From positions 1 through 64,000 of the forward strand of contig WUJK01000014.1 of assembly GCA_011317545.1 (NCBI GenBank): a stretch of 64,000 nucleotides of DNA. Reading direction: 5' to 3'. The stretch is from Coniella vitis (taxonomy: Eukaryota > Ascomycota > Sordariomycetes > Diaporthales > Schizoparmaceae). Position numbers and translations under genes: made by a program. This document shows, piece by piece, positions 35,188-47,476 of the stretch (the first letter of the stretch is position 1; every line of letters begins with the position of its first letter). The notes beneath the pieces were generated by a model. It did no database searches. It was not told where the DNA came from and saw only the letters and a list, made by a program, of their open reading frames with translations.

Positions 35188-38100
35188 ATCGATAACCTTG
35201 CTTTTATTAATACCCTCGACTTTATCTATATTACTATAGAGTGCTAAGCTATTAAGGGTATCCCGTAATTCGATTACCTCTTTCTTCGTAAAGCAGAAGA
35301 TTAAAGCCTTCGAATCGGAGGATAAGTAATCTTTTAATATAAAGTTTAAATAATTTATTAATAAAGCCTTCCGTTTTTCAGCGTTTATATACTATTTATT
35401 CGATATTTCGAGCCGAGTTACGGAATACGCTATATTCGGATTACTCGTAGGTAATCGGAAAATAAGCGGGTTATCGTTAGAAGGATCGATAAAAGCCCTT
35501 TCGAAAAAATAGCTTTCTTTATAAGGAGGTAAAGTAGCTGTTAAATAAATAGTTTGGATTCCAAACTTAATTATTTCCCCTATTTATAAAAAGGCGGGCC
35601 TATAACGGCTATTTCCTTCTAAAAGATTATCGTATTCGTCGAATATAATACGGTCTAAGCGCTTCGAATATATAAGCTGGGCGAGAAGGGTTTGAAACGA
35701 AGGTAATAAAGCTTTTTCAGGCGTTAAAAAGATAGTTTTCTCCGCTTCGAAAGGCTTATTATTATCCCAGATAATAGACGGTATCCCGAACGCTATAGCC
35801 CTTTTATATAAATCGTTTACTAATATAACTAAAGGGGCTAGAACGATAGAAACCCCCCCCTTCGAAGAGAAAATAGGTAAAAAGAATAAAAGGCTTTTAC
35901 CTATTCCTATACCTAATATAGCTAGAATAGGGCTTTTATTCGAGATAATAGCCTTTATTATAGTATATTACGGTCCTCGGAATATAGCGTTCGGCCCTAA
36001 TAACGCTTTAAGTTCGTTATTTAAATCTATAAACTGTAAATCTCGTAAACGGCTTTCTCGAACTTTATTATTCTCTTTTTCTAAAAAGGTCTCGGCTTTT
36101 CTCTTAAAAGGGGTTAGGGTTAGGGGAGTTATAGTAAGGTTAATATCGTTAAATCCTAATAGCTTATACTAGCTTATAGAATAACGTCGAAAGGCTTCCT
36201 TTTTCGAAGGGTTTATATACGGCCCTGATTCTAGTAGACGGCTATATATATTATTCGCGATTTTAGAAGAGTAGGCGGCTTATAAATCCTCTATAAGATC
36301 GTTCGAGGAATTACTCTAAATAAACCCTTCGCTATCGTTTCCAAAGCCTTCCGTATTAACTATTAACTCCCCTATTTCGTTCGAAGTTATATACCGTCTC
36401 GAAAGAGCTATAGATATATACCTCTACTAGCTTAGGGTTATTTTCTGCCCTATAGATTCGGAAAATAATAGCCCTAGCCCCTTAGTTATTTTCGACGAAT
36501 TAAAATAAGGTAGCTGGAAGGAAGAGGTTTCTTTTTCGGTATCCGTATCCTCGAAACTACTAGAGTTTTTACCTTTCTCTATACCCTCTATAGACTTAAT
36601 AGGCTAGACTTTATCGCTGAATTTCTTTATATTATCTATATTAGCCTATAAATCCTCGAAGAAAGGTAGGACTAATAGTAAATAATATAAAAGAAGTTCC
36701 GAGATTTCTCGAGGAATAAAGCGGTATATAACCTTTAAAAGCCCGCTTCTATTATACCCTTTATAATAATCTATTATAAGGGTTATTAAGCCCCTATCGA
36801 GAAATAGATTTCGAAGCCCTTTATTATCCCCGTTTCGAAAGCGAATCGAAAGGGCTTTGGGGCCGCGAAGAGGCTACCCGCCGGTTAAATAGACTAATAC
36901 CGCTAAACCCTCTAAAAAGCTCGAAATTAATTTAACATAGCGTCGACCTTCTAAAAGGCTCGGCTTACTAAAGTAATCTAAACGATAAGTTAGAAACTAG
37001 GCCTTTTTAAGCCGCTTATTCGAAGAAATCTTCGTAATAAGCTAGTTCTTATACCTATAATAAGGGGCCTTTAAAAGGTTGTTTATAAAAGAATAGCCTA
37101 TAGTACTATTATTATAATTATCGGCTAGAGAATCCTAGGGAATCGGTAGGAGGTTTTCTCTATAATATTCTAGAATATTCGAGCCTTTATATTTAGATTC
37201 GTTAATATATAATAGGGTATTAAGGGCCCTCTAAGATTTTTAAATTCCGTATCGAATAGCCTCTTATAAAGAGGGTAGATCGAGACGAATATCCCTATAT
37301 ATTAAGGTATTATTATCCTAGATAATACCTCCGGGCTTAATAGTATTATTAATAATAGTAAGCCCGTACGATCGAATATTTACTAGATAAGGAATAATTC
37401 GAGGCCCGATAGTAGGAACCGAATAAAGGATATTTAAGCCCCTTAGAATAATCCAAAGAGGTATAGCTTTATACCTAGCTAATACTTCCGTATAACCGCT
37501 ATTCTCTATTAAACCCTGGATATTCTCTTTGTATTTATTATAATAAAATAATAAAATAAAGACCCGGGCAAACGAAATAATAGCGGATATAAAAGGCGTT
37601 ATAACCTCTAGCTTTTCCTAGGTATTATCCTGCCGAATATATAAAATAGCTATATAAATAATAATAATACTAGTATATTCGCCTCCTTCGATAAGCTCGG
37701 AAAGTAAGGTAATAAGTAGATTTAAAACGGAAGAATCTAGCTTCTGGAATAAAGCTATTACTTCTAACGATTCTAAATTACTCGAAGACGAATTCGAGGG
37801 AATTCCTCGATATATCGCCCCTATCGATAGTTTTAAGCCCTTTATAGCTTCTTTTTGCTTATTCGATAGAATAAAAGGGAGCCGTTCGGAATCCTCTAAA
37901 TCGAGAGATCGAAATAAATAGCTTAAAAGCCGTTTATAAACGAGCTTATATCGTTGGACTATTCTAGGGCTATACGAGAAAATAAAAGGCTTTTTAGGCT
38001 CTTTTTCAAAGCTTCGGCGATTTAACTCTAATAGGGTAATTCTCGGAATAAGCCCCCCGTTTACTAGCCTTTTACCCTCGAGAATAAGCCGGTCTATAGA

Positions 38101-39316
38101 AGAATAAACCTCTAAAAGACCCCTTCCTTAGAATTTAGAATCTTCTAGAATAGCTTCCCCTACTAAAGAAGGCTTATAAGGGTCTAATAGCGCTATTAAT
38201 TTAGCCTTCGGTAACGAGCTCTGCTTTAAATAGTTTATAACCCCTAGCTTCTATAACTAGGGATTTAGACCGTCTTTTTCGTTTAAATCGCGAATAGATA
38301 TATCGGATTTAAAGCGAATAGATTTAGCTTTCGAAGTAAAAGTAGTTAAATCTATAGATTTAAAGCTACTCGAAGCGCTATTAGACCCCTCGGAATCGCT
38401 ATTACTAGACGACGAAAGAATAACCCTCTGGTTTCTTCTAATAAACGGCCTATTTACTATAGAAGTAAACGGCTCTTTAGAAGAGTTAGAATCTAAAATT
38501 CGTCGAGAATTTAATAGAAAGGGCCTATTCCGCTTAGTTCTAGGAATCTGAATAGGGCTACTAATAATACTACTAGTTGCGATTATAGTATTATTAATAT
38601 CGCTAGTAGAGAAACTAGAGGCCTAATTTAGAATCGACCCTTCTATAGATTCTATAGGGCTAGTAATAGTATTCGCTTCGGGGTTAGGGCTAGAGATAAC
38701 CCTAGGGCTAGAGGTAACCTTAGGGCTAGAGGTAACCCTAGGGCTAGAGGTAACCCAAGGGCTAGAAGCAACCCTAGGGTTAGAAGGGCTCTTAAGGCTA
38801 TTAGGTCTTATAGCTTTAGACGGCTTCTTAACCTGAAAATACGAACTAGCATATTTATTCGTAAAAAATCGTTAAATATAGACCTTTGATTTATAAAGCT
38901 TAATAGCTTTAGTCTTAGGGCGCCCCCTTGCCTAGAAAGTATAGTCTTTTTGGATATATTTTAATATCGTTGATTTTTTTATACGCTATAAATTCGCATT
39001 CTAGGCATTTATAACCTTTCTCTAACCCTAACCCTTCTATAGGGGGCTCTTCTTTAGTAGGGAAAGTATTAAAACCCTTTAGCTCTTCTTCCGTTTAAAT
39101 TAAGCCTTCTAAACCTAAAGCCTAAGGCTTAAATTTAGTTTTAAAAGCTTTATTCGAAATCGAATACGGCGGGCTATTTAAATGCTTTCTAAGCCGGCTA
39201 TATATAATAGCTATTTAGCAAATAGGGCATATAATAAGCCTATATTTCGGAAGGTAATTTAGAAAGCGAAAGGAATATTCGCTCCCCTTTTTAGAGTTAA
39301 GGATAGAAGACTCCAT
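35188..39316 (-). pseudogene. Helicase copy 2, N-terminal and core part
   Basis: Continues the gene from 26301 and matches 1100-5186 of copy 1 almost base for base, with ATG at 39314-39316 and the same OrsD-type finger. It has more RIP changes than copy 1: the motif II Cys reads Tyr and several Trp codons have become stops. Two extra 18-bp minisatellite units are present (38686-38790). The 8-C run giving GGV after Walker A is kept at 35871-35880. Confidence 0.88.
38686..38790. repeat. 18-bp minisatellite in helicase copy 2, about 5 units
   Basis: Same unit as 4590-4660, expanded by two units (36 bp, in frame). Confidence 0.75.
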
Positions 39317-40690
39317 TTTAAACTTTAGAGGCTTTAGAACCTTCTATAAAGTCGATAGGTAGTAGACTTTAGAGGCTTTAGAACCTTCTAGAAAGTCGAT
39401 AGGTAGTAGACTTTAGAGGCTCTAGAACCTTCTAGAAAGTCGATAGTTGATTTTTTAGGGTATATATAGCCCCTAGAGTAAAGTACGGTAGTAGACTTTA
39501 GAGGCTCTGGAACCTTCTATAAAGTCGATAGGTAATAGACCTTAGAGGCTAATAAACCTTCTATAAAGTCGATAATTGATTTTTTAGGGTATATAAAGCC
39601 CCTAGAGTAGAGTGCGGTAATAGACCTTAGAGGCTAATAAACCTTCTATAAAGTCGATAATTGATTTTTTAGGGTATATAAAGCCCCTAGAGTAGAGTGC
39701 GGTAATAGACCTTAGAGGCTAATAAACCTTCTATAAAGTCGATAATTGATTTTTTAGGGTATATAAAGCCCCTAGAGTAAAGTGCGGTAATAGACTATAG
39801 AGGCTCTACAACCTTCTATATAGTCGATAGTTGATTTTTAGGGTATATAAAGCCCCTAGAGTAAAGCACGGTAATAGACCTTAGAGGCTTTAGAACCTTC
39901 TATAAAGTCGATAGAATATAGTGCGGTAGGTGGCTATAGAGGCTCTGCAACCTTCTATATAGTCGATAGTTGATTTTTAGGGTATATAAAGCCCCTAGAG
40001 TAACGTGCGGTAATAGACCTTAGAGGCTTTCGAACCTTCTATAAAGTCGATAGAATATAGTGCGGTAGGTGGCTATAGAGGCTCTGCAACCTTCTATATA
40101 GTCGATAGTTGATTTTTAGGGTATATAAAGCCCCTAGAGTAACGTGCGGTAATAGACCTTAGAGGCTTTAAAACCTTCTATAACGTCGATAGAATATAGT
40201 GCGGTAGGTGGTTATAGAGGCTTTACAACCTTCTATAGAGTCGATAGTTGATTTTTAGGGTATATAAAGCCCCTAGAGCAACGTGCGGTAATAGACCTTA
40301 GAGGCTTTAGAACCTTCTATAAAGTCGATAGAATATAGTGCGGTAGGTGGCTATAGAGGCTCTGCAACCTTCTATATAGTCTATAGTTGATTTTTAGGGT
40401 ATATAAAGCCCCTAGAGTAAAGCACGGTAGTAGACCTTAGAGGCTATAGAACCTTCTAGAAAGTCGATAGTTGATTTTTAGGGTATATAAAGCCCCTAGA
40501 GTAGAGTGCGGTATAAACCTTAGAGGCTAATAAACCTTCTATAAAGTCGATAATTGATTTTTTAGGGTATATAAAGCCCCTAGAGTAATATGCGGTAATA
40601 GACCTTAGAGGCTTTAGAACCTTCTATAAAGTCGATAGAATATAGTGCGGTAGGTGGCTATAGAGGCTCTGCAACCTTCTAAATAGCCTA
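39317..40690. repeat. Tandem array I, module copy 2
   Basis: Same TATA-bearing units as 5187-6405, about 150 bp longer, with a local higher-order repeat (a long unit with CTCTGCAACC alternating with a short one) amplified at 39930-40400. Confidence 0.75.
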
Positions 40691-40713
40691 TAGTATATAG
40701 CTATATATACGTA

Positions 40714-40745
<32 letters not shown>

Positions 40746-41140
40746 TCAAGCCCTCCGGAGGTTTTCTTTTTCCCTCCTTATATACCCTCCGACATTAGTT
40801 TACCTCCTAGCATGCTAGGGTGGGCTCGTAAGCATATTTAGAGTTGCCGATAAATTCATTTGTATGGGATTTTCAAAAAATCGTGCTTACGTCGTAGTAC
40901 GCATCTACCCCTACGCATATACTAGGGTAACTCGGCGAGTTATTTAGTTATATTACTTTAAAATATATATAAAAAATCAGAAAGAAATTAATAAAAATAT
41001 ATATAGGGTTTTATAAATATATATTACGTAATATACTTAAGGGTTAGGGTAAAAGCGAAAGGAAAAATGAAAAAAAATAAATAATAGCTAGAATTTAGAA
41101 GGTTTTAGTAAGAGATCTATATATTAATATAAAAGGGATA
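40690..41140. other. (TA)n, conserved inverted-repeat block and AT-rich spacer, module copy 2
   Basis: A TA run (about 40690-40733) is followed by the counterpart of 6450-6660 with arms CGTAAGCA and TGCTTACG, then AT-rich sequence. No gene. Confidence 0.55.
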
Positions 41141-42830
41141 GTCTAGGGTAAGTTAAGTAGAGAGGTCTAGGGTAAATTAAGTAGAGAGGTCTAGGGTAAC
41201 TAGAGTATAAGACTTAGAGTAAAAAAGAGTAAATAATATAAAGAGGTCTAAGGTAACTAGAGTATAAGACTTAGAGTAATAGAGAATAAGAAGCGTAAAG
41301 GGGTCTAGGGTAACTAGAGTACGAGACTTAGAGTAAAAAAGAGTAAAAAGTATAAAGAGGTCTAGGGTAACTAGAGTATAAGACTTAGAGTAAAAAGGAG
41401 TAAAAGGCGTAGAGAGATCTAGGGTAACTAGGGTATAAGATATAGCGTAGAGAGGTCTAGGGTAACTAGAGTATAAGCTTTAGAGTAATAGAGAGTAAGA
41501 AGTATAGAGAGGTCTAGGATAACTAGAGTACGAGGTTTAGAGTAAAAAAGAATAAAAAGCATAGAGAGGTCTAGGGTAACTAGAGTACGAGACTAAGAAT
41601 AAAAAAGAGTAAAAAGCGTAGAGAGGTTTAGGATAACTAGAGTATAAGATATAGCGTAGAGAGGTCTAGGGTAACTAGAGTATAAGACTTAGAGTAAAAA
41701 GGAGTAAAGGGCGTAGAGAGGTCTAGGGTAACTAGAGTGCGAGACTTAGAGTAAAAAGGACTAAAAGGCGTAGAGAGGTCTAGGGTAACTAGAGTATAAG
41801 ATTTAGAGTAAAAAAGAGTAAATAATATAAAGAGGTCTAAGGTAACTAGAGTATAAGACTTAGAGTAATAGAGAATAAGAAGCGTAAAGGGGTCTAGGGT
41901 AACTAGAGTACGAGACTTAGAGTAAAAAGGAGTAAAAGGCGTAGAGAGTTCTAGGGTAACTAGGGTATAAGATATAGCGTAGAGAGGTCTAGGGTAACTA
42001 GAGTAAAAGATTTAGAGTAATAGAGAGTAAGAAGTATAAAGAGGTCTAGGGTAACTAGAGTACGAGGTTTAGAGTATAAGATATAGCGTAGAGAGGTCTA
42101 GGGTAATTAGAGTATAAGACTTAGAGTAATAGAGAATAAGAAGCGTAGAGAGGTCTAGGGTAACTAGAGTATAAGACTTAGAGTAAAAAGGAGTAAAGGG
42201 CGTAAAGAGGTCTAGGGTAAGTAGGGTACGAGACTTAGAGTAAAAAAGAGTAAAAAGCGTAGAAAGGTCTAGGGTAAGTAGGGTACGAGACTTAGAGTAA
42301 TAGAGAGTAAGAAGTATAAAGAGGTCTAGGGTAACTAGAATACGAGACTTAGAGTAAAAAGGAGTAAAAAGCGTAGAGAGGTCTAGGGTAATTAGAGTAT
42401 AAGACTTAGAGTAATAGAGAATAAGAAGCGTAGAGAAGTCTAGGGTAACTAGAGTATAAGACTTAGAGTAAAAAGGAGTAAAGGGCGTAAAGAGGTCTAG
42501 GGTAACTAGAATACGAGACTTAGAGTAAAAAGGAGTAAAAAGCGTAGAGAGGTCTAGGGTAAATAGGGTACGAGACTTAGAGTAATAGAGAGTAAGAAGT
42601 ATAGAAAGGTCTAGGGTAACTAGAGTACGAGGTTTAGAGTAAAAAAGAGTAAAAAGCGTAGAGAGGTCTAGGGTAAGTAGGGTACGAGACTTAGATTTAT
42701 ATAAAGTAAATAATATAGAGAGGTTTAAAGTAACTAGGGTATAAGACTTAGATTTATATAAAGTAAATAATATAGAGAGGTTTAAAATAACTAGGGTATA
42801 AGACTTAGAGTAAAAAGCGTAGAAAGGGTT
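41140..42830. repeat. Tandem array II, module copy 2
   Basis: Same units as 6840-7960 but about 580 bp longer. From 41768 rightward it reads identical to 6885 onward at a constant offset of 34883. Confidence 0.8.
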
Positions 42831-42962
42831 AAAATAATAAGATTATAAAGCTTAAACTAATATATATATAAAGATTTATAATAACTATAATAAAAGATTT
42901 ATAGAAAATAAATAATATAATAAAAAAACTTAAGTTTTTTTTTATTTTTTAAAAAAAGAAGT

Positions 42963-43590
42963 TCCGTATTCGAGGTGACTAGGGGCTATTTACGTAAGCC
43001 CTTTAACCCTGCCCAATAGGACGATTATATATACTCTGCGGTTACACTTTGTATATATATATATATATTCTGCGGTTACACTTTATATATATATTTTCCC
43101 ACAACCGTTCTATCGAGCAGGGGCATTACACCATTACGCGGCCAACCCTTCTAGTTATACTATAATTTAATACTATATAACCCACTTATGATTATCAGAA
43201 AAACTCACCAGCAGTTTCCCCGACGTCACACTCGAACACGGAACTTCTAGCATCGTAGTCGGCCGTCGAAACGACTCGACCACTTTGCTTTTCGGTGAAA
43301 ACTCTGATTTTTTCCGAACTTATATAGTCAACTTTACTATAGTGAAAAAAAAAATATATAATAATATAGCCACTATAGTGCATCCGGTATCAATCGAAAG
43401 CGCTAGATTCCAGCTATTCAAATATACTATTTATATTTTTATACCCCTTATATTCGCCGAGATATTCAGGGTTAAAGTTAGTGGGTCTACCCGGGTAAGA
43501 GTGGGTTTAAGTGGGTTTGGAATTTCTTATCGTTCTTATCGGGGCTAAGCGAGTTCTCGAATAACGCCCTGGGTTTAGGGTTAGGGTTAA
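42963..43590. other. Subtelomeric core block and telomere-like tract, module copy 2
   Basis: Counterpart of 8080-8706, identical in my reading, including the tRNA-like segment on minus (about 43211-43295) and two TTAGGG units (43574-43589). Confidence 0.65.
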
Positions 43591-43599
43591 AGAAAAATA

Positions 43600-44520
43600 G
43601 TACGTTGAATAGCCCTAAATCTAAGGAATCTAGCTCTATATTTTATATTATTCCAAGACGAATACTTATAAAAATAATAATACTATTATATTTCTATAGA
43701 AAAAAAGAAAAGAAAAAAAAGAAAAAAAAGAAAAACAGGCTATATTTATATACTATATTTATTTACTATATAGAATATATATAGAGAGATATATATTCTA
43801 TTTATTAACTATATAGAATATATAGAAAGAGATATATATAATATTTATTTATATTCTATTATAATCTTTTTATTTTTTTCTTATATTAACTTCTCTTTTA
43901 AAAAAGAATAATACTATTATATAGTATTATCGAGTATTTATAGTAAGAAAAGAGGGTAAGGGCTTAAAGTTAGATTATATAAATATTCTTTAGTTTATTA
44001 TAATAATACTTTTATTTAAAGAGGATTAGTAAATAATGAAAATATATTAAAATTTCGATACTTTATTCCTCTTCTATAGTTATTTTCAACTTATAGTAAA
44101 TAGAACTTATATATAATAATAATATATATAGATATATATAGATAGATAAGATAAATAGTAGTAAAGGGTTAAAAGATTCTTTAGTAATAAATAGATTTAT
44201 ATCCTTTCTTCTTCCTCTTTTTTTCGTTCTTTTTTTTTCTTTTCTCTATACTACGGAATCTTCTTTTCCTTCTCGCGCCTTTATCTTTCCGATTCCCGGG
44301 GTAGTATAATAGAAGAAAGTACATTAGTTTAGACGGAGAAGAAAAAAGGATTTTAGGTAGGTGAGGCTGAAAAGTAGGTCCCCTAAGGGGGGTATATTTT
44401 TATTAGCGTTCTCGAGGTTTTGGATATCTAGGACCTTATATACCGGGGTCTGAAAATAGTAGAGACTTTTATAGGGACTTTATAAATAGAATTAGATCTA
44501 ATTCTATTTAATAATTACAG
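43600..44520. other. AT-rich spacer and module terminus, copy 2
   Basis: AT-rich, with a duplicated TTTACTATATAGAATATAT segment near 43765-43830, then the end block (about 44340-44460), the perfect 28-bp palindrome at 44483-44510 and a TTAGG scar (44516-44520). The next module fragment starts at once. Confidence 0.65.
44483..44510. repeat. Terminal palindrome, module copy 2
   Basis: 28 bp, centre AGATCT, perfectly self-complementary. Confidence 0.85.
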
Positions 44521-45208
44521 TTAGGAAGAACTCGGTCCTCCGCTATATACCCTATATAAAGCCCCCCTAAACGCTTCTCCTTATATTAGTTTAGCGGTAA
44601 TTTATACCGAAAGCAATAATTTAACTCTTCGAACCGTATTGCCCGCTATACGGCTTTATACGCTATTAAATCGGCCTTATTATACTTTCGTACGAGAAGC
44701 CTATACTAACCTCTTTTCCCTCCCCCTTTTTTATATCGCCCTTTAGCCCGCCCTTAAAACCGCGTATAATATATACGGAATACCTAATAGACCGTATTAT
44801 AATTATCTTCGACCTTTAAAAGCTAGCGGTAAAGAAGCTAAATCTTTTACCCCTCCGTACGCCTGTACGCCCTTTATAATCCCCTATCCTAGAATTATAC
44901 GGCTTACTGCTTTTCGTAGTTATTATACGGAACCGCCTCGGGCACCGTTATATAGCTCTTTATATCGGACCTATCTAGAAATACGCCTAAAATTGCCCGC
45001 CGATACCCCTTCGTCGATATATATAACTCTATCTAGAATATATTCGTACTTTCGATTATACCGTACGCCTCCCGGAGCCCTTATATATTTTACTACTTAT
45101 TATAAATAATTACCGAATAAATAACCTCGCTAACCCGATAACCGCCTTACTCGATCTATTAGATAAAATCGATAAGCTTATATAATATCCTTATATATAC
45201 GATAGTAA
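44521..45208 (-). pseudogene. Fragment of a second-type helicase
   Basis: Homologous to about 16540-17190 (C-terminal half including the motif V/VI region) but clearly diverged, so from another subfamily member. Its N-terminal half is cut off at 45208 by an inverted LTR fragment. It begins directly after the TTAGG scar of module copy 2. Confidence 0.65.
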
Positions 45209-45546
45209 TAATCAAGAGGGATTACCCTATTATATAAAATAATACTTAGATTCACAACTAAAGACTATAAGGAAAACTATCTAATAGCTAGGAAATCCAT
45301 CGTCCTTATATCCTTCCGTTATTCTATTTATTAATACGTAGCCTATCTAAGCCCATTAATGCCCATAGTTGCCTATTAACTATCCGATAGGCAATAATAA
45401 TCTCTTATAGGCTTTTACCCTAACCCTGATTATATTATCTATATTCCTTATATAAGAGATCCCTATCGGTCCGTTAAGGTTCCGATTTGCTGGCATATAG
45501 TTGCGCTGGCCTGTTCCTGTGACCTGCATGTTCATGGGTTATAACA
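45209..45546 (-). repeat. Inverted LTR fragment of the Gypsy C family
   Basis: Reverse complement of the first roughly 340 bp of a Gypsy C LTR. Its 5' terminus (TGTTATAACC on minus) is intact at 45546 and its 3' part is missing. It keeps many CpA/TpG around 45470-45546, so it is younger than the surrounding C copies. It abuts a forward LTR, giving a head-to-head arrangement. Confidence 0.75.
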
Positions 45547-45880
45547 GGTAGACTATAAGGACCGTACTATAAATCTATCGACTTAGACCGTAATAGTCGA
45601 CGAGCGACTTCGTCGGTCTAAGGCACTATTCAGGGAATAGCAGTTAATAATAGAAGGATATAAGGATAGGAGTTTACGGCTCGATATTAGATAGTTTCCT
45701 TATAGTCTTTAGTTATAAATCTAAGTATTATTTTATATAATAGGGTAATCCCTCTTAATTACTTGTAATACTTAATATTGCTCGATAACGTATAAAGACT
45801 TAAAGGTAATACTTCCCCACCTGCTAATATACAACTTATAGGTACTTCCAGAATCCGGGATTTAGGCAAGGATTATTACA
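45547..45880 (+). repeat. Partial forward LTR, Gypsy C outer copy
   Basis: Matches the LTR variant at 63605-64000, lacks the first roughly 130 bp, and ends GGATTATTACA at 45880. A 9-bp inverted repeat lies inside (CTTAGACCG at 45582-45590, CGGTCTAAG at 45614-45622). Sequence homologous to the integrase start follows directly, so gag, protease and RT are deleted from this copy. Confidence 0.7.
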
Positions 45881-46188
45881 AATACTATATATCGAAGGAG
45901 AAATACTTAACCTCGATAATATAATAATATCGGGATAAAATGATAATATTAGAAGTATTTATAGCGTATTAGTATATAGATACTAAGGAATTAGAATAAC
46001 CTATAAAAGGATCTAATATTATTAGAATCTATTAAACCTTAAGAAACGAGTTATAGATATCGTTAATAATTATAATATATATAAATAGAATAAGATAGAA
46101 CGATATAAACCTTATAGACTATTATAACCCCTATTAATACCTACGATTATTTAGTTATCTATTAGTCTAGACTTTATTACTAAGCTAC

Positions 46189-46720
46189 TGTGACGGGCTG
46201 GCCCCTGTGGGGCTCCAGGAATTGACTAGCGTTCCTGCGGCCGTCTCCGACGTACGTACGGAACCTTTCGCTTGGGCGGTTAAGGCAAAAGGTACGCAAT
46301 CTTCTGAACACGTTTCAGAAGATCTAGTCAACTTATCAGGCACGTCAGGGCGAAGGCAATGTCACAGGTGGGCCTGTGACATCACCTCCCTTCCTCCTCT
46401 GATAACGTCGGACCCCCAAAGCTTACCCGCGACGTTGCTTTATAAGCCGAAGTTTATACGGAAGGGGTGTCCAAGACTTTTGGCACTCCGTGGCTCGAAC
46501 TTGCGACCTTGGGGTGTTCAGAAGATATGTGACGGGCTGGCCCCTGTGGGGCTCCAGGAATTGACTAGCGTTCCTGCGGCCGTCTCCGACGTACGTACGG
46601 AACCTTTCGCTTGGGCGGTTGAGGCAAAAGGTACGCAATCTTCTGAACACGTTTTAGAAGATCTAGTCAACTTATCAGGCACGTCAGGGCGAAGGCAATG
46701 TCACAGGTGGGCCTGTGACA
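46189..46720 (-). mobile_element. Miniature LTR element (TRIM-like), 532 bp
   Basis: Two 193-bp LTRs (46189-46381, 46528-46720) with two differences between them flank a 146-bp interior. TSD GCTAC at 46184-46188 and 46721-46725; the inner Gypsy C shows the empty site. On minus the LTR begins TGTCACAGGCCCAC, the same first 14 bases as Gypsy A/B, and ends GCCCGTCACA. The polypurine tract GAGGAGGAAGGGAGGTGA abuts its 3' LTR at 46382. It is GC-rich with CpA/TpG intact, so it inserted after RIP of its surroundings. The ORF at 46207-46746 is only a read-through of the repeat. Confidence 0.9.
46470..46510 (-). other. tRNA-like B-box segment inside the miniature element
   Basis: On minus, GGTCGCAAGTTCGAGCC followed by ACGGAGTGCCA resembles a tRNA T-arm (GTTCGA) and 3' end with CCA. 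The T stem does not pair properly. Read on plus it begins TGGCACTCCG, as a primer-binding site would, but it is not adjacent to either LTR. Confidence 0.35.
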
Positions 46721-47476
46721 GCTACCCCTCTTACGAGAACCTTTAACTTAGGTATAGTACGATAGTATCTTAGTAGTAGTTTATAGACTAAGTAAGTATA
46801 TATACTTCCTACTATATAAAGAAAATAGTACTATAGAAGAACTCGTATATATATTCCTCCGTATTATTATCGCTAACTATAGAATACCTTAGGAAATTAT
46901 ATTAGATAGAGATAGAAAATTCGTATTTAAATTCTAGATCTTACTTACTAAATACCTTAGAACGATATAATATATATCTATAGTATTTTATCCTTAAATA
47001 GACGGATAAATAGAATATACTAACTAGATTATAGAATAATATCTATAATACTATATTAACTACGAATAAGATAATTAGGTCGAACTCTTACCTATAATAT
47101 AATTCGCTTATAATAGTATAGATATAACGAGTATAGGAAAATCACTATTCTTCCTATTCTACGGATATAACCCTACGGTATATTATAAAATACTATTAGG
47201 TGGAAATATAGAAACGGTAGACTAATACGCTAAAAGAATTAAGTAATCGTATAAAGATACTCGATATATACTTTAGGATATTAAAGAATAGATAATAAAA
47301 TACGCTAATTAGAAAAGGATTAAGGGACTAATCCTATAAAAGGGAGATAAAGTCTACCTTAACTGTAAAAATATTAAAACTACTAAACCTAGCGATAAAC
47401 TCAACTATAAAAAACTCGGACCTTATAAAATTATACGATAGATTTCACTAGTTAACTATAAACTCGAAATACTATA

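Larger units (their letters stand above)
45881..47476 (+). pseudogene. Outer Gypsy C, integrase part (interrupted by miniature element)
   Basis: Aligns to 52497-53546 of the inner copy: zinc-binding region, then core with the equivalents of DFI and DR.SK motifs and TDGQ-like sequence, all broken by stops. Interrupted by the miniature element at 46189-46720 and ended by insertion of the inner copy at 47477. The rest of this copy is at 55195-55850 and 63112-64000. Confidence 0.75.

Noticed and set aside
46207..46746. 179-residue plus ORF with an internal duplication
   Set aside because: It reads through both LTRs of the miniature element; the duplication is the LTR pair.
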